Counted from the first letter of the stretch, positions 1 to 13,956 are shown. The stretch is 64,000 bases of DNA from Amblyornis subalaris (GCA_018881555.1 JACAXG010000092.1:2399981-2463980), one strand, 5' to 3'. The notes: generated by a model from the sequence alone, not told the origin. Program-made: numbers and translations.

Positions 1-383
1 ATACAGCTTTAAAACTAAGTTTCTTGTATTTTATGCATGCAAGCTTCTGCCTGCTACATGTATATATTTTGCACAATGATGTGCTACTCATTCCTCAAGA
101 CACAGTAGGGTGTTATATATCAACCTAAGGGTTTGGTCATTACCTTGATNCATGAGATTCATTTTGCTGGTTGTGAATGGTATGGTTGCTACAGCTGCGT
201 GAATCACGAGTGGATTTTAAACAAGAATATAAAAAGTTAATTTTTTTTTAATACAGTAATGTTATGCTGTGGCCATTTGTCTGTGTTCTTGAGCAGTCTC
301 TCTAAACGTGTGGTGCATGATAGTTGAGCAGAAATGTGATTAGTTTTCCTCAGCAAGGGTAGAAGTTTCTGTTAAGGCACACT
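1..383. other. unique AT-rich sequence, no gene seen
   Basis: AT-rich single-copy-looking DNA with short T runs (around 240-249). No open frame, repeat family or regulatory motif that I can support. Confidence 0.6.
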
Positions 384-862
384 NGGCACTGGAAAGGCAT
401 GGACCTGTTGGAGCAGGTCCAGAGGAGGGCCACGGAAATGATCAGAGGGATGGAACACCTCTCCTANGAGAAAAGGCTGAGAGAGTTGGAGCTGTTCAGC
501 CTGGAGAAGACAAGGCTCTGGGGAAACCTTATAGCAGCCTTACAGCACCTAAAGGGGGCTTATGAAAAGGATGGGAACAGACTTTTTAGCANGGGTTGTT
601 ATGATAGGACAAGNGGTAATGGTTTTAAACTGAAGGAAGGCTGATTTAGACTAGATATAAATTTTTTTACGATGAAGGTGTTGAAACACTGGAACAGGCT
701 GCCCAGAGAAGTTGTNGATGCCCCATCTTTGGAAATGTTCAAGACCAGGTTGATTGCGGTTCTAAGCNATGTGATCCAATTGAAGANGTCCCTACTTGTT
801 GCAGGGGGAGATGGACTAGATGACCTTTAAAAGTCACTTCCAACTCAAAATATTCTACAATA
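384..862 (+). mobile_element. CR1 LINE, 5'-truncated 3' fragment
   Basis: Remnant of a CR1 non-LTR retrotransposon in sense orientation. Positions 399-644 still read as the C-terminal end of CR1 ORF2 (the protein with endonuclease and reverse transcriptase): the frame begins MDLLEQVQRRATEMIRG and continues through LRELELFSLEK, both hallmark strings of the CR1 C-terminus. After the frame ends, the 3' UTR follows with the typical CR1 wording (homology to the segments encoding 'HWNRLP..VV..PSLE' at about 685-740, then a 'GGGGGAGATGGACTAGATGACC'-like block at about 803-825) and a decayed terminal octamer (TATTCTACAA, 851-860). Only the last ~480 bp of the element is present, as usual for 5'-truncated CR1 inserts. 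Several Ns and substitutions break the frame, so it is inactive. Confidence 0.9.
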
Positions 863-3800
863 GAAGAACATCTTTTCAGCAGATAAACTTTTTTCCTATG
901 AGTAGCACTTTCCTTGCATGTGCCTTGTGCATGGACAGAGCTCTGGGCTGAGGGAAGTGCAATTTCCAGACGGAGAATGGAGGAAAAAACACCATGAGAC
1001 CCTGAGTCTTTNGCCTGTAAATTCTACCGCCAAATTTGAAATTGACAAATTTTAACCTCTCTTACTATGAAAATAAACTCATTGTGCTTCAAAGACNGTT
1101 TTGAAAATTATTCAGTTATGTGGAAAGAACTTTCTGATCCATGGCACCCCTTCTGAATCTTCTGTATGATACAGGGGCATTGGTCACAATCTCAGTAGCT
1201 GAGTTGTTGCCAAGAGGAAAATTATGAGTAGATAATGACTCAGTACATCCATAGCTGACATACTGCCTGTACCATGTTAGGAAAAAGTGGCTGTGAGAAG
1301 ACAAAACAAGGAATTAGACTCAACAAATGATTAATATTATTTGTGTTCTGCCTTTTCTTAGACAGTGGAAGGTGTCCTATTAACAAGATCAAAAGCATTA
1401 TAGAAATATCCATGTTTATTTATTTATTTATTTATTCATTTATTGGAAAAAAAGTCATTAGGCAGGAAAGAAGAAGGGGAACAAATAAATGAAAAGCCAA
1501 AACAATCAAAAGAAGCCGTTTGTTTTTTTGTTTTGATTTTTGGGTTTCTTTTTTTGTTTTTGCTTATTTCCTCCATTTTAAATTTTCATTGTTAAAACAT
1601 TATTTGCTTTCACTTGTGATTCTGTCCCAGCTACATTATTATTAAATTTATTGTTGCTGTGGTCTTCTTCAGATTTGTTTTTACAAAAAAAGCTTTCGGT
1701 AGTTCACACAAGGAAAGTACCAAGACCATGCACTGCATTATTAAAGATTTCGTCTGAGAGGAAAAGGAGATATTATAATGCATGTTGTGCTACAGGGTTA
1801 TTCATCATGAAAATTGGTAGAACATNCAAGAGCCTTAACAACTTTATTTCTCTTTGAAATTAGCTGTATTTTAGCAGGAGTTTGGACAGAGGGCTTTTTG
1901 TCCAAATATTTGTCTATATAATAATTTCATCCTATATTTTTCTGTGGAAAACTTGATATGTATGGAGATCATATTTATGTATTTATGATGGTTTATGCCA
2001 GGCAGTAAAAAGTTGCTTTTGCTACATCTGCCTTTGTCTTTCAATACATATATTCTGTTCTTCAGCAATATTAATAACCTTCCTACTGTAAATTCCCTAG
2101 TGATTGGAATGATATTTAGCTCTTAGAATCCTCAAGTGAATATTCTCTTCCAAAACCTAAATCTACAAGACTTTTGAAGACACGAGTGAGTAAATATGTA
2201 AGTCTTGATAAAATTACTGATTTTGCATAAAGTAAGGGTATATTTAGGGGCAACATTTGAAATCCATTGAAGCTGGGAGGTCATTCAGCTAATTTGGATT
2301 CTGAAGTCAGTAAATATTTTGGTGTAATTGTAATAGCTTGTCTACCTTTTTGTGAACTCTTTATTGAGTGTTACAGTTCCTGCTGCTTCTGCTCTCCTCA
2401 ACTGGTTAGAAAGGAAAATAAAACCTGTAATCCTGTGGAAGGTGCTCAGTTTCTTGTAAGAGTAACTGTTCAGCTGACTAATTGTCTCTNTTTCACAAAT
2501 GAATCCTCTTCTCTCTAGATGATTTTATGGCAGTAAGATGCCTAATGAAACAGAGTAAGAAATGTGCTGACAGATGTTTGGAGGAGGAAAAGAACGTGAA
2601 CCATATTTTGTTTTGAAAATAAAGAAGCATCTGTAGGAACAGGCAAAAGAGAATAATAGTACTGGATGAAAGTGAATTGCTGGAAAGCTATCTGTAGAGT
2701 GTTAACACTAAACTTGTTCTTGCTTTAGTTGGATTCTTCTTCTTTTTTACTACTGTGCTTGGAATTGCCTTTACTGCTCGACATTAATTTGTCTGTATTG
2801 TTTTTATATATTTCTATAAAGAGTACTGCAGAATTAATGGTACAGAGACCTTTAGTGAAACTACCTGTTAGAAACCTAAAATGGGTGCAACATCTCACAG
2901 CCCATCACTTACAATTCCTGTCTTGCCATATTAATGAGCCTCAGACAGTGTTAATGCACCTGGAGGACACGGGTCTCAAAAGCCCAAGTGCAGCATAAAG
3001 GAAATGGACATTCATTTGAGTCTTAGAGTCCCATGGGACCTTACAAGTATAAACTCGGCTATAAATTGGCAAGCAACCTTGCTTGCCCTCAGGCTGTCTG
3101 AAATCTGTGAGAAGTTTGTAGTGTTTTGGGGGGNAAAAAAAAAGAAAAAGCACTCTAATGGATTGCCATTTGTTGTTTAAATGTTTAAAATCCAGACGTG
3201 GCACTGTGTTCTGTGTACATACTCTGTCTTGTTATGGTATGTACAGTGAATTTAAGCCCACTGGCTATAGATTTTCATCGCAAGTCAACCATGCTCAATA
3301 TTGACCAATATATGTTAAACAGTTACCAGTGTGGGTTTTTTTAAAGGAAGACTAATAAATAACCATGCAAAACCTTTGCCAGGATAAGATTGAACTAAGA
3401 TGTTCTAACTGTTTTGTTTTACTGCACAATACAAGGAGTCCCAAATAATCTATCCTTATCTCTTTTGGAAAACAGGAAAAAAAATTACTTAGAAAGCAGA
3501 CTGAGGGATTTGTCTTGAGTGCTCAGATAAGTACTCTGGTGTAACCCTCAAGTAGCCTGCAAATGTTGACAAGCTTCTTCCTTAGAATGAAACCATTGCT
3601 TAGTAGTCAGGTAGTTCTGAATTAACAAGGAGCATGCAGAAAGAAAAGTCTTTTCAATGTTGATGCTTTCGTGTATTAGCTTCCTTTTTCTTTTTCCTCT
3701 GACAACTTTCTGCACTTTTATCCTCTACCAGAAGCAAAACAGAAGGGATTCCAATTGACAGTAAGTCTGATGGCATATCAATAAAGAACAAAAGCACAAG

Positions 3801-5522
3801 AGGTTTCAGGTAAAAGTAGATTGTTGCCATTCAGATAATTATCACTTGTCCATCAAAACAAATCTTGCCCTATTTTTATGTTTCTTGAGTAGGGCATTAG
3901 GGTAGGATACCATTCCATTGACATTTTCCTGAGTTTTGGGCAAGTCACTTCCTCGTTATCATCAATTACAGATATAATTACACTTNACTTTCTTTTTAGA
4001 GATTGGTAAATAGAAAGTGCTATGTAGTTGTTTAGTTTTATATTTANATTTTAGCCTTAAACCTCCTTTAAAATAGTTTCATATTGTATGCAACTTATTA
4101 CAAAGTGTGGGTATTTTTTTGGAAACGATTACAGAATTTTACGTAGAATCTTAATAAAATCAGTATATAGAATGATTGCAGATATAAGTAGATGATTGGT
4201 TTGATTTTTCTGTCTTTCTTTTCCCTGGAAAGATCAGTTGAATTGGTAAATCAAGTAAGAAGGCAACCAGGATCAACATTTGTACAGCAGAGATCCTGTA
4301 CATTAAAGCCGGACCTCTAACAATGAGACTTTTGAAAATTCTCTTTCATATTATATTTGAGGCACTGACTTGTAACTTGATTGGCTTGGNTTTGGCTCTG
4401 CTATACACATTTTGTATGAGTTTTGACAAGTTGTTTGGTCTAACTTCATATGTGTTACATGGTTTAAATTTATAAAATCATTATAAAGATGATTATTTTT
4501 CTATTTGGTTTACAACCCTTGTACTGCAATGCAGAGTAAATAAGAGACATGCTTGTGAAGGACACTCTTCTGAATTGAAATAGTGCAAGTAAATATAATC
4601 ATGAGATTTCAGGAACCTGGTTTCTACAAGATCATAAGGCAGGAGTGATTNTAATGTACCTCTTGCAGAAAAGAGCACTCATACAAGAAATAAACCACAG
4701 ACTCTATTTTTCAGATTTCATAAAGCTTTTCCTTTTGAGAAAGATTTTTGTGGAAAGTTTCACATCTTGCATTTCTTCTATACAGCTTATCTGTCACTAA
4801 TTGAAATGTAGAAATGTAGAATATCAATCAGGTTCTGTAACTAATTCTATGTTTNTCTGCATTTTGCTCAAGGAAAATTTCTCTATAACCATGAGCTATT
4901 GAAAGATTCACATAGAAAACAAAGAATAGTTTGTAAAAAAACCAAAAAAATTCCTGTTGTGAATGTCCCTTAGGCTCTACTAAAGAAGNTAAAAAACAAT
5001 TGCCCTGCTATATTTAGGACTGCTGGTCCTATTGTAGTCATAGGAGATCATCACAAATGANCACTATATTTTCTATGCCAGGATGAAGAAAGTCATTATA
5101 AAATCAGTCTAAACTGCTGTCCTTTCCCTCAAAATTCTCCAATGGCTAAAAAAGAACAGATCTGTTCACTCTGACAGTCTGGATTCCTGAGAAGGACATA
5201 CTAAAAGCTAATAAGAAAGAAAAAAATATAGATGTAAAATAATCTCCATGTTTCCACATTAACATTCAGTAATATGNTTGACTAAGTAATGACAAGTGGG
5301 GCTTCACTCGCAATATCGAACACAGTGTTTATTCAAATGAACCTGTACAGTATTTGATGGGCACCCCGTAATATAAAATGCAGAAGGGGTTTTTATGTTG
5401 TTCCTTTTGTATCCGTCATACATACTTCATAGTTTTTTTGGCCTTAGTACACAAATTCCCTTTTAAATGTCTGTCATTTGCCTTCTAATATACACTAAGG
5501 CTTTGACTTCCTATCACACCGA
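863..5522. other. gene-free AT-rich stretch
   Basis: Apart from the TTTA microsatellite near 1.42 kb and T-rich tracts at 1518-1562, I see only unique AT-rich DNA. The short open frames here (for example 2729-2998 +, 2941-3204 -) overlap one another on opposite strands and match no family I know. Confidence 0.5.
1415..1444. repeat. (TTTA)n microsatellite
   Basis: About seven TTTA units with one interrupted unit (TTCA). Flanked downstream by a T/G-rich tract at 1518-1562. Confidence 0.9.
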
Positions 5523-5578
5523 ACAGTTTTGAGTTGGTGTAACACTCCAACTCAACAGTTTTGAGTTGGTGTAACACT
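5523..5578. repeat. 24-bp direct duplication with inverted 8-nt spacer
   Basis: The 24-mer starting ACAGTTTTGAGTTGG occurs at 5523-5546 and again, identically, at 5555-5578. The 8-nt spacer between them (CCAACTCA, 5547-5554) is the exact reverse complement of TGAGTTGG inside the repeat unit. As a result 5547-5555 and 5561-5569 form a perfect 9-bp inverted repeat with a 5-nt loop. The layout is direct copy, inverted piece, direct copy. Perfect identity of the two copies suggests that the event is recent or an assembly artefact. Confidence 0.95.
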
Positions 5579-8190
5579 GGTGAAACTAATGGTGGTGTGG
5601 CCTCTGAGAAAATGGAAGAACTCAGTACTAACTCATACTCCTAGTCTTACCTTTTTGCTTGGAAATTTTGTCCAGCTTGAACTGTGCATGGTAAGAGCGT
5701 GACCATCAATATAAAACAAAGACAAATGTGGTAGGAGCCACCTCCAACATTTTGCATTCTAATAGTTGAGAATGATGGCTTTTTCCAATTCAAATGAGCA
5801 CAGTCACAATTAGTCTTTATTATCCANAGAAAAAACAAATGGTGAATCATAGCTTCATATCCTAGAGTGTTTGTTATATAATATATATCGAATTTCATTT
5901 GTATGCTGTATGCATATGTTTATTATGCTGAAAGCTGATTACCCAATTTCTTCTAAAGTCTTTGAAGGCACTGTGCCAGACCTTCCTAAAGTTTGCAAGC
6001 ATATTGTTTTTGACAGTCAGGAGAGTTTGAGATTTCTGTATTAATTATTCTGTTTACATAAAAATGAGCTTTATATCATTTGTGTATTCCTATTATACGT
6101 ATTTTAGAAATTACGGAGTAATTACAGCAATTGCTTAAACTGCATGTGGTGTCTAATTTAATTTAATAAGATGCATCTACATCATTTTTCACATCTCATA
6201 AAACCAAATATGTGAGACGGTGAAGTCATAATGAAGTGTTGTAACAGTATATAACACATAGAGGTCTAAAAATATTATTCATTTACTTAATGGTAATTAT
6301 TCATTTAGTTAAGAAATATTGGTATATTTGTCTCCACATGCAATGTGCAAAGTATGTGAATGATTGCTNCTTCTTACTTTGTTACTTTATACAAAGAAAT
6401 GCATGTTACCTTTTTTCTCTCACGTAGGGCATAGCCTTTACCAGTTTCAGTCCGGTAATATTAGCTGTAGTCTGTGGTAATGCATTTTAGTAAGCCAAAA
6501 GGGATGGCCATTTATCAGACTTGACAAGTGGTGGCTGAATAATAACTTTCCTGTAATGCAGACGCTTTCCTGAATGTTTAAGTGCTGATGGTTTCAACAT
6601 TACAGCTCACCAAATTTTAATTGATTTGAGGTTCACTGATTCACTGACCTCTAAGTAAGTGCCAGAACACGCTGGGGTTTTATTTTCTTTAAGATGTCTA
6701 TACAGATGAATTTACAGTCAAGTATTTGATCCTCTAATCTCCTATATGTACCCTAGAAATGTACATCCTGTTCAAATGCNTAAAGTCTTCTCTGCACTAG
6801 ACACACACAATCTATACATCCAAGAATTCTGGATGTACTGTACTGAAGCACAGGAAATGTAAACATTGCTTAGGGAGGGAAGTACTTGAGCAAGGAGACA
6901 TAATGTTTCTCAAGGCTTGATTGCATGGCTAAAGANTGTAAGTTTAACAGCTGGACAGTTGCACAATAAGGATGAGATTATAGACTCTGGCACATGGTTA
7001 GGGCTAGTTCTGCCTCGTTATTGCCAAAGTTTGACTGGCCGCTTCAGCAATGTTTTCATTTTCCTCTCATGCTTCATAGCCGTAATTCAAGAGTTTGTGA
7101 AAGGGCCATGGAAACTTGCAGTTACATCCTTTAGTTCCTGAACCAAGAAGTTTCATTTCTGGTTCTTTTTTTTTTAAAGCTTTCTGGTTTACAGGCACAC
7201 AAATCCTCTATATATTCTGGGTTTTTTCAGCTTCTTGGGTTTTGTCTCATTTTGACTTCAAGACATGTAGACATTCCTCCTCTTAACTTCAAGGAGAAAT
7301 GAGAATAAAAGCTGTTCTGTGCTCTGTGACCAAATAGGAAGCATTGTAGTGACAAATTCTTCCTATTGATCAAAAATATGAGCNAAAGAAGACATTTTAT
7401 TTTCTGTTTCAGAGCAATCATTCAAAAATGCTGTGCTTTCTTCAAAGATATCATTGAAGGATGGAAAAATAATACAAAATAAATTAAGGATTATTTATTT
7501 TTTCTTGTTGTAAAAATGATTTCCTTGTATGTCAGCATTTGTGTTTGGAAAAGGCATTTTATGTAACATTTTCTGTTTAAATTAGAGTAATCTATAAGGC
7601 TTTTTCTGGAGGTTTCCAGACCTTGTACCCCCCATGAGACATGTCAAAGTCAATAATAGGCCTGTGGGTAATAAGTGAGGGGATTAAATATTGTAATTTC
7701 ATTTGTCTAAGGAGCCAGATAAAGGAAGTATGGAGAAATAATATNAATTTTGCTTTGTATCCTTATAGAAGAGGTGATATAAAAGTTTTAGAAATTGTTA
7801 GAAGAAACAGATTCANACAGGAATAGATAAGAAGTTATATCATGGTTTTTCATAGCTACTTTCTGGAGAAATGGTCTTCCTTTCCAGATCTTCAAAGGAT
7901 GGCATATTCAAAGGATGACATCTTTGTAAAGATCAGCCATTTACACAGAAAATTCTTAAACTGATAAATAAGAAATGGTTACAATGACAAGTACCCAAAA
8001 TAAAACACTTTAATTTAGACATTTAATTGGTCCTGTAGCGTATGAAACTTCCTAGCTGCATAAAAACGTTGCTTTATTTAACAAAACTGGTTTGGCTATT
8101 TCTGTCTGCTTTGCCAGTTGCTTATGCTGCTTAGTGAGTTAAAGTTTACACTTATGTGATTTATCATTAATGAAGCCAATCACTACAGAA

Positions 8191-8220
8191 TATATACACA
8201 TATATGTATATATATATAAA
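8191..8220. repeat. TA/CA-rich simple repeat
   Basis: Alternating purine-pyrimidine tract of TATA, CACA and TATG units. Confidence 0.8.
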
Positions 8221-8352
8221 TGGAATAGGCAAGCTGTGATGTTTACTACTTCACTGCAAGTTCTATGCATTTCAGATATGAGAAAAAGACCTTCATGTTC
8301 TACTTATCCTGTGTATTAATGTACTTTGGCTTGGGTTTTAGTGGGTTTTGGC

Positions 8353-8366
8353 TTTTTTTTTTTTTT
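8353..8366. repeat. poly(T) tract
   Basis: Fourteen uninterrupted T residues. Confidence 0.9.
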
Positions 8367-9302
8367 GGACAGCAACTGAGTCCTGTGTGTGCTGACTTAA
8401 ACATTGTGTACTAAAATTCACACAGGACTGGAGTAGTTAAATAGTGAACTTCACGATACAATAAGTCATAATTAAAGTCTATTTGATATTTACCTACCAC
8501 TGAAGAAGGGTCCAAGGGTCCATTCCTTGTCATTCAGCAAGGGGCTCAGGGATGAATTGAATCTCTGTGATGTGGAGTTGGCTCACAACTCGAAGGTAGA
8601 NAGTAGAATTATTAATATGGTGTTCGTTCTTATTAATTTATTGTACACTGTGGTTTTCACATTTTTATACACAGACTTTACCAAAGAGAAGAAGAAATAC
8701 ATGATGGAAAAAATGCATGTTTTATTACAGCTAAAGGATTTTGCTGATTTTCCAAACTGTTAGTATGCTGTATAAATAAAGTGGAAAAGTCTAAGTATTT
8801 AAATAAATATATGTTTAAAGATCTGTTTCCAATTATCTCTTTTTAAGCTACCTGATCTGGCCCAATCATAAAGACCATCCATTTTAGCTGGGTAAATAAA
8901 ATATGTTCAAACATAGAGTGAGATCCAGGAATGTAAACATGAATAATTTATATTTACTCTTTTTTTTTTACCTTGTAGTAACCAATATAATTTCTATATA
9001 CTATATGGAGTCTAAACTCCAATGGTGGGAAGTTTCTGATAAATTCTTCTTTACCTTTATACTCACTTCTTGCTCTAGACTGTAAAATGGCATGGAGGCT
9101 AGCTGTGCTACAAAATTATTTTACATCTATGGTTTGTGCTATTACATATTGTGTTTCAAGCTTATGTGAGAAAGTTGCCAAGATAACACAGGTCTGTGTT
9201 GGTAATGGGCTTAAGCATGTGTTTTTATAACTTAGCTGTGATTTTCTATTGCATATTTTAGTAATANATTAACTCATAGGTATTCTATTCTGCTTTAAAC
9301 CT

Positions 9303-9328
9303 GTATATATGTGCATATATATATATGT
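9303..9328. repeat. TA/TG-rich simple repeat
   Basis: Alternating TA run interrupted by TGTGC. Similar TATA-rich sequence continues loosely to about 9390. Confidence 0.75.
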
Positions 9329-12300
9329 GCTTGTAATACATAGATAGTACTGTTTATAATTTTCATATATATACCTATACACACTTATAGATATAAGAGT
9401 TTCCATTATTAGCATGGAGATGTATTGTGATTCATACTGGGATAAATCATCAGTTCCTTAATCAGGAAAATTTTGACAGTGAAGTCTGGCTTACTGATAC
9501 TTTACTCTGAAGATTGCCCTATGTATTTAGACAAATATTATTGTACTTTCTTAAGACTCTTGAAAACATGTAAAAGTCACTGACCAAATGATAGAATAGG
9601 AAAAATGTTAATGTTGCTCTCTGTTCCATTCCTTTTAATATACATGAAATAATTTTCTTCTGTTCTTGAGAAAACAGATTGTCTAAGTTTGTTTCATATG
9701 CTAGAAGTTCATAAGAGGAATCATTAACACTTTAGTTTGAGAAAAATTATAACACCAAATTCAGCTTTTCCAACAGGGATGATATCCTGCTATATTATTC
9801 AAGCTGATTTAATGAGCTCCAGCACTATTTTTCATTCCAAGTCTTGAGTTCAGATTCTGTTTCATCTGCGAAAGCTGGTAATGTATGTAACAAAGAAAAC
9901 TGTAAATAAACGTCATACCCCAGCTTTTCTTTTTGGTGATAACAATATCAAATATTGCACTAAGAGAAATGTCAGTCAGGTCTTAGGAGCCTGGATGAAA
10001 ACTCCCCAACAAGCTCCTTTTTGTATGATCTTTCAGAAGCTGGTAGATTTCTTATAGCTTTTTATATACCTATATTCTGTAAGTTAAACTGTTAAGAAGT
10101 ATGGAAAAAAAAACAAGGGAGAGTTTAGTCTAATAGCTGAAAATGAAGTTGGAATGCTATGATTTCTTTTCTTTGGAACAATAACTAGTCCAAAAATATC
10201 TTGNTTTACTCTTAGGGAATTAAGAAAAAAAAAAAAAATCACTACAAAAAAAGTAACTACAGTCTCATGCAAATAAATTTTCTGAAGTTTTATGTGTGAT
10301 GATAACTCCTAGCATTTTTTCCTCCATAACTAAATCTTATTCTCTTGGTGAATCATGCCTCATATGGGACTGAAAAAGAAGAGCAACAAGGTCTCTTCTC
10401 TCACTGGACTGTAAAAATGCCTCAGGACATTGACGCACATTCTTATATGCACATCTTGCTCTTCCCCTGACGTGCCCTCACACTAAGATGAGGAGATCCT
10501 TACTGCACAGTGTTTTGATTAACAACTTAATTCTGAACTCCTTTTGNGGATGTCTTTATTCATTTGCAGATCTGATATGCACAGCCTGAGCCCTTCTTCT
10601 GTGCTATTCCTCCCTCAGAGTATCTTTTAGGGGTCAGGCTGTTTCTTTCCATGACACTGCTAGAAGATTTTTCACAGAAAAACTGGCTGCTTTAGCTCTG
10701 CAGTGTTGTCAAAGATTAGGACATTGTGAAAAAAAAGGTGTGATTTGAGATCTCACTGAATTGTTTAGATGCTTTTCAGCTTGCTGAGATACCCTTTTCA
10801 GTTCGTGTTTGGAGATTAGAAAATTCTACAGACCCATGAGTGATCTGGTAACAGTTGTGCTGCTTGTAAACTCCAGCTGCTTGGTAATACAGGAAGAAAA
10901 GCTGTGTATTTGACTTATTTGAAAACAGGGTTAAAGTGATGTTCTACAAAAATAATTACTGGTACAAAACCTCTTTGATTAGATAATTATGTCTCCTCTT
11001 GGAACCAGATTTATCCTGTGTTGTTTAGTAGCGAAAAGAGGAAGACCTTGGGGAGGCTGGCAAAGTTCACCTCAGGGAGGCTGGTAAAGTTCCCCTCAGA
11101 ACTCTCTTATTTGCATCTACAGCTTGATTCCCTAGTACAAATCATAAACGTCCTGTATATCAACAGAAGCTGGAGAAGACCCTTTGATTCTTCTTACTAC
11201 AGGAGTGACACCATCCATGACATAATTTCCATTGAGTTCACCCTGAGCTTCGTGTTAGCATCAATCTAGTCTTTTATCTTTGACACACAATAAGCCCCTA
11301 CAGCATGCTACCAAGGAAAGGAATTTTTAAGTTTCAATTAGCTAGTGAGATTTGATAGACTTACCATTACAAAGAAGTGACAGAGCCCAATTCGATCTCT
11401 GCATGAATTCAATAATTTCTTCTCTGAAGCAGTTGTCAAAGCAGAGGAAGGCTTGCATAGTCTTGGGAGTTTCCTGAAGTTAGCTTGGGTTAGGTCTAAC
11501 TCTCTGTTAAGGAAATAACATGTTAGTTTAGCTAAGTCCACTCAAGTAGGCTTCTTTGCCCTTCTCCATTTTTAAGTGGAATGACCAGATACTCTAAACC
11601 TCAAACAGACCCCCCTCCTAGTCCCTGATTTTAAAAATAATACTTGTAGAGTTAGGACTTAACATCCTACTTATACTAAGAAAGGTTTGTTTAGGCAATA
11701 GTCTGGAAAGAGTCAAAATTTTATTTTTAGCCTAAGAATAGAACTAGTCTCCAAGTTTGGGATTAAACAGTTCCACCGATGATAGTTTTGCTAAGCAGCA
11801 GTCTCACTCATTCTATCTTTATCTGGATATAACATTGAATGTCAACATCCTCAGCTGAGATGACTGCTTGACTTCGGGTGGGTAGGCAATGCATATTGCT
11901 ACCAGAACTTTTTTCTCAANGTTCAGCTATACCCCCAGAGAGAAATTTTTGAAAAGCAAAGAACAAAACATAAGGATTCTTGACTGTAGAGGTTAGGTTT
12001 GTTTTTATACTCTCAAGATGCTAGGAAGATGCATATGCTTTCAAAAAACATTACCAGTTGGGAGAGAACATGCTCTTTTCATCTCTTTGTGTGAGCTACC
12101 TTTTTTGTTTTGAGGTATAGAAGTATGAGATTAATGGAGATCAGGGCAAAGTCAAGCATGGGCATTAAAGGCCACTATTGTCACAGGTTAGCAGATCATA
12201 GAGCTAGAATTGCAACCACACAAGAATAATTGTAAAAACTTTGTTGCCTTCTGTCCCCTTTACCCAAACTAATCACAGAATCAGTCTTCCTTATTCTAAT

Positions 12301-12755
12301 CTGCTTATAAGAAACAATACAAAAGCTGAGGACAGTATTAGCTGAAGCCTTAGCTTATCAATTTGGCAATTTTCATCTACAGATGTAAAGGAAAAACTGA
12401 ACTATAACTACCATGAAATAAGTGTATTAATTGTCAGCAGTTTCAAGAGACTATATACAAGGTTGGTTCTCTGGTGCATACCAGATATGTAGATTGATTT
12501 ATCATGGGTGTTTGTTGGTTTTTTTTTTTTTAACTTAATGTATTTGAATTGTTTTTTCTATTTATGTAACTTTTTTATTTACTATTTTGTTTTTCACATC
12601 CTCCTTATTTTTATGGGAGGAGAGCTGATAGCATTTTAAAAGTGTGCCAAAGGAAACAATAATAAGAAATGTAATTTCTTGTTGATAATTTCTTTTTTTG
12701 TTGTGTTATCATTGTTTATCTAGAGAGACTATAAGAAATAAAATTATTCTGCATA

Positions 12756-12861
12756 ACCATAATGAAGTATATACTATTTGATAAGTATATACCATTTGAC
12801 AAGTACATACCATTATATTATACAATTAATATATTACCATAATGATAAGTATATACCATTT
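12756..12861. repeat. degenerate minisatellite, about four units
   Basis: Four related units built around AAGTATATACCATTT: 12756-12780 (with leading ACCATAATG), 12781-12798, 12799-12814 (AAGTACATACCATT) and 12836-12861 (again with leading ACCATAATG). A 21-bp AT-only piece separates units three and four. The first and last units share the longer leading segment, so the array probably grew by duplication of a two-part unit. Confidence 0.75.
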
Positions 12862-13095
12862 AATCAACAAATTGGGGTTTCAGGACAAGCAGTTGTAAAG
12901 GAGGCATTACTAATGCAGCATCATTTCAGACCTAGATCAGGAGACTTGAAAGCAGAGTTTCTATGCTTGTGTTTAAAGGGGTGTTGGATGAACCACTTAA
13001 ACTCGCTTAATTCTGTAAGTTAACAAACTGTTAATATGTTATCAAAACAACACTTTGCTACTTTGCTGGCTATGGAGAGAGGTATATAATTATTT

Positions 13096-13124
13096 GAGAT
13101 CTTAAATGAGATCTTTGAGATCTT
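13096..13124. repeat. three spaced GAGATCTT copies
   Basis: GAGATCTT occurs at 13096-13103, 13108-13115 and 13117-13124. It may be a short local duplication; no function is implied. Confidence 0.7.
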
Positions 13125-13956
13125 TTCATTTTCAAGATGAAAGTCTTCCCTCCTCCCTTTACCCTCTCCTCCTCCAAGTTTAGGAAGAGAATTATTCTCT
13201 CTCTCTCAAAAATTTTTAGTGATTATTCTTTTTTACATGCCTTAAGGATGTCTGATTTTCATGAAAACTTNCTCCTTCTATTAACCTTAATTTGTATAAA
13301 TTTCGCACATGTTCCTGACGCAACAAGAGTGCCTTGATGTAAAGGCTGGTTATGGGAAAGAGTGCTATTTGTCCTGTACATTTCTGCGTTTCACTCACTA
13401 TGTAACTAAGGTTGTGCTGGTTGCACTTTCACGTGCTGAGGGATGGCTGAACCAACCTGGCGCGGATTAGACCTCTAGGATGGCATACATAATTTTGGAG
13501 GGTGAAGCAGTTAACAAACAGCTTCCAGTTAACAAACAAGCTATTAAAAACCTGATATCTGCCCTGAAAGTATATGTTGCTACTAGAAGACAGTGAGGAA
13601 AACATGTGTGTTTCACTCTGGTTCTTCTGTGTAAATTACAGNGCTTGATGTGCTCTTTGATCTCTTCTGTTAGTTCAGTTGGGTATAATGGCCTTCTCTT
13701 TATTGCATTCAACAACAAGGTACTCTACCAATGGCAGCAAGATGGATATTATGTATTCCACTCCTAGCACTGGACTCAGATGAATGAAAATGGATACAGA
13801 CTTTACAGCTTCTGACAAGGAACTCTGCATTGTATTTTCCAGAAAAGAGGCAGAAGGCTGCTCTTACTTTTACCATCTTTTTTTTGCTTGGTGGTAACTG
13901 GTTAAAAATAATGAAAATATTTTGCAGTGATAGTTTACATTCTTGGTCTTATTTCT

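Larger units (their letters stand above)
5579..12755. other. gene-free AT-rich stretch
   Basis: Unique AT-rich sequence with scattered simple repeats: a small 17-bp tandem duplication (6274-6290 and 6296-6312), TA/TG-rich tracts at about 8191-8220 and 9303-9328, and homopolymers at 8353-8366 (T) and 10225-10238 (A). No open frame has recognisable homology, and no known interspersed repeat was recognised between 6 and 12.7 kb. Confidence 0.5.

Noticed and set aside
10297..10373. C/D-box snoRNA (GTGATGA ... CTGA about 75 nt apart)
   Set aside because: The terminal stem is only a T/A run, and there are no convincing C'/D' boxes or host-intron context. The boxes are short enough to occur by chance.
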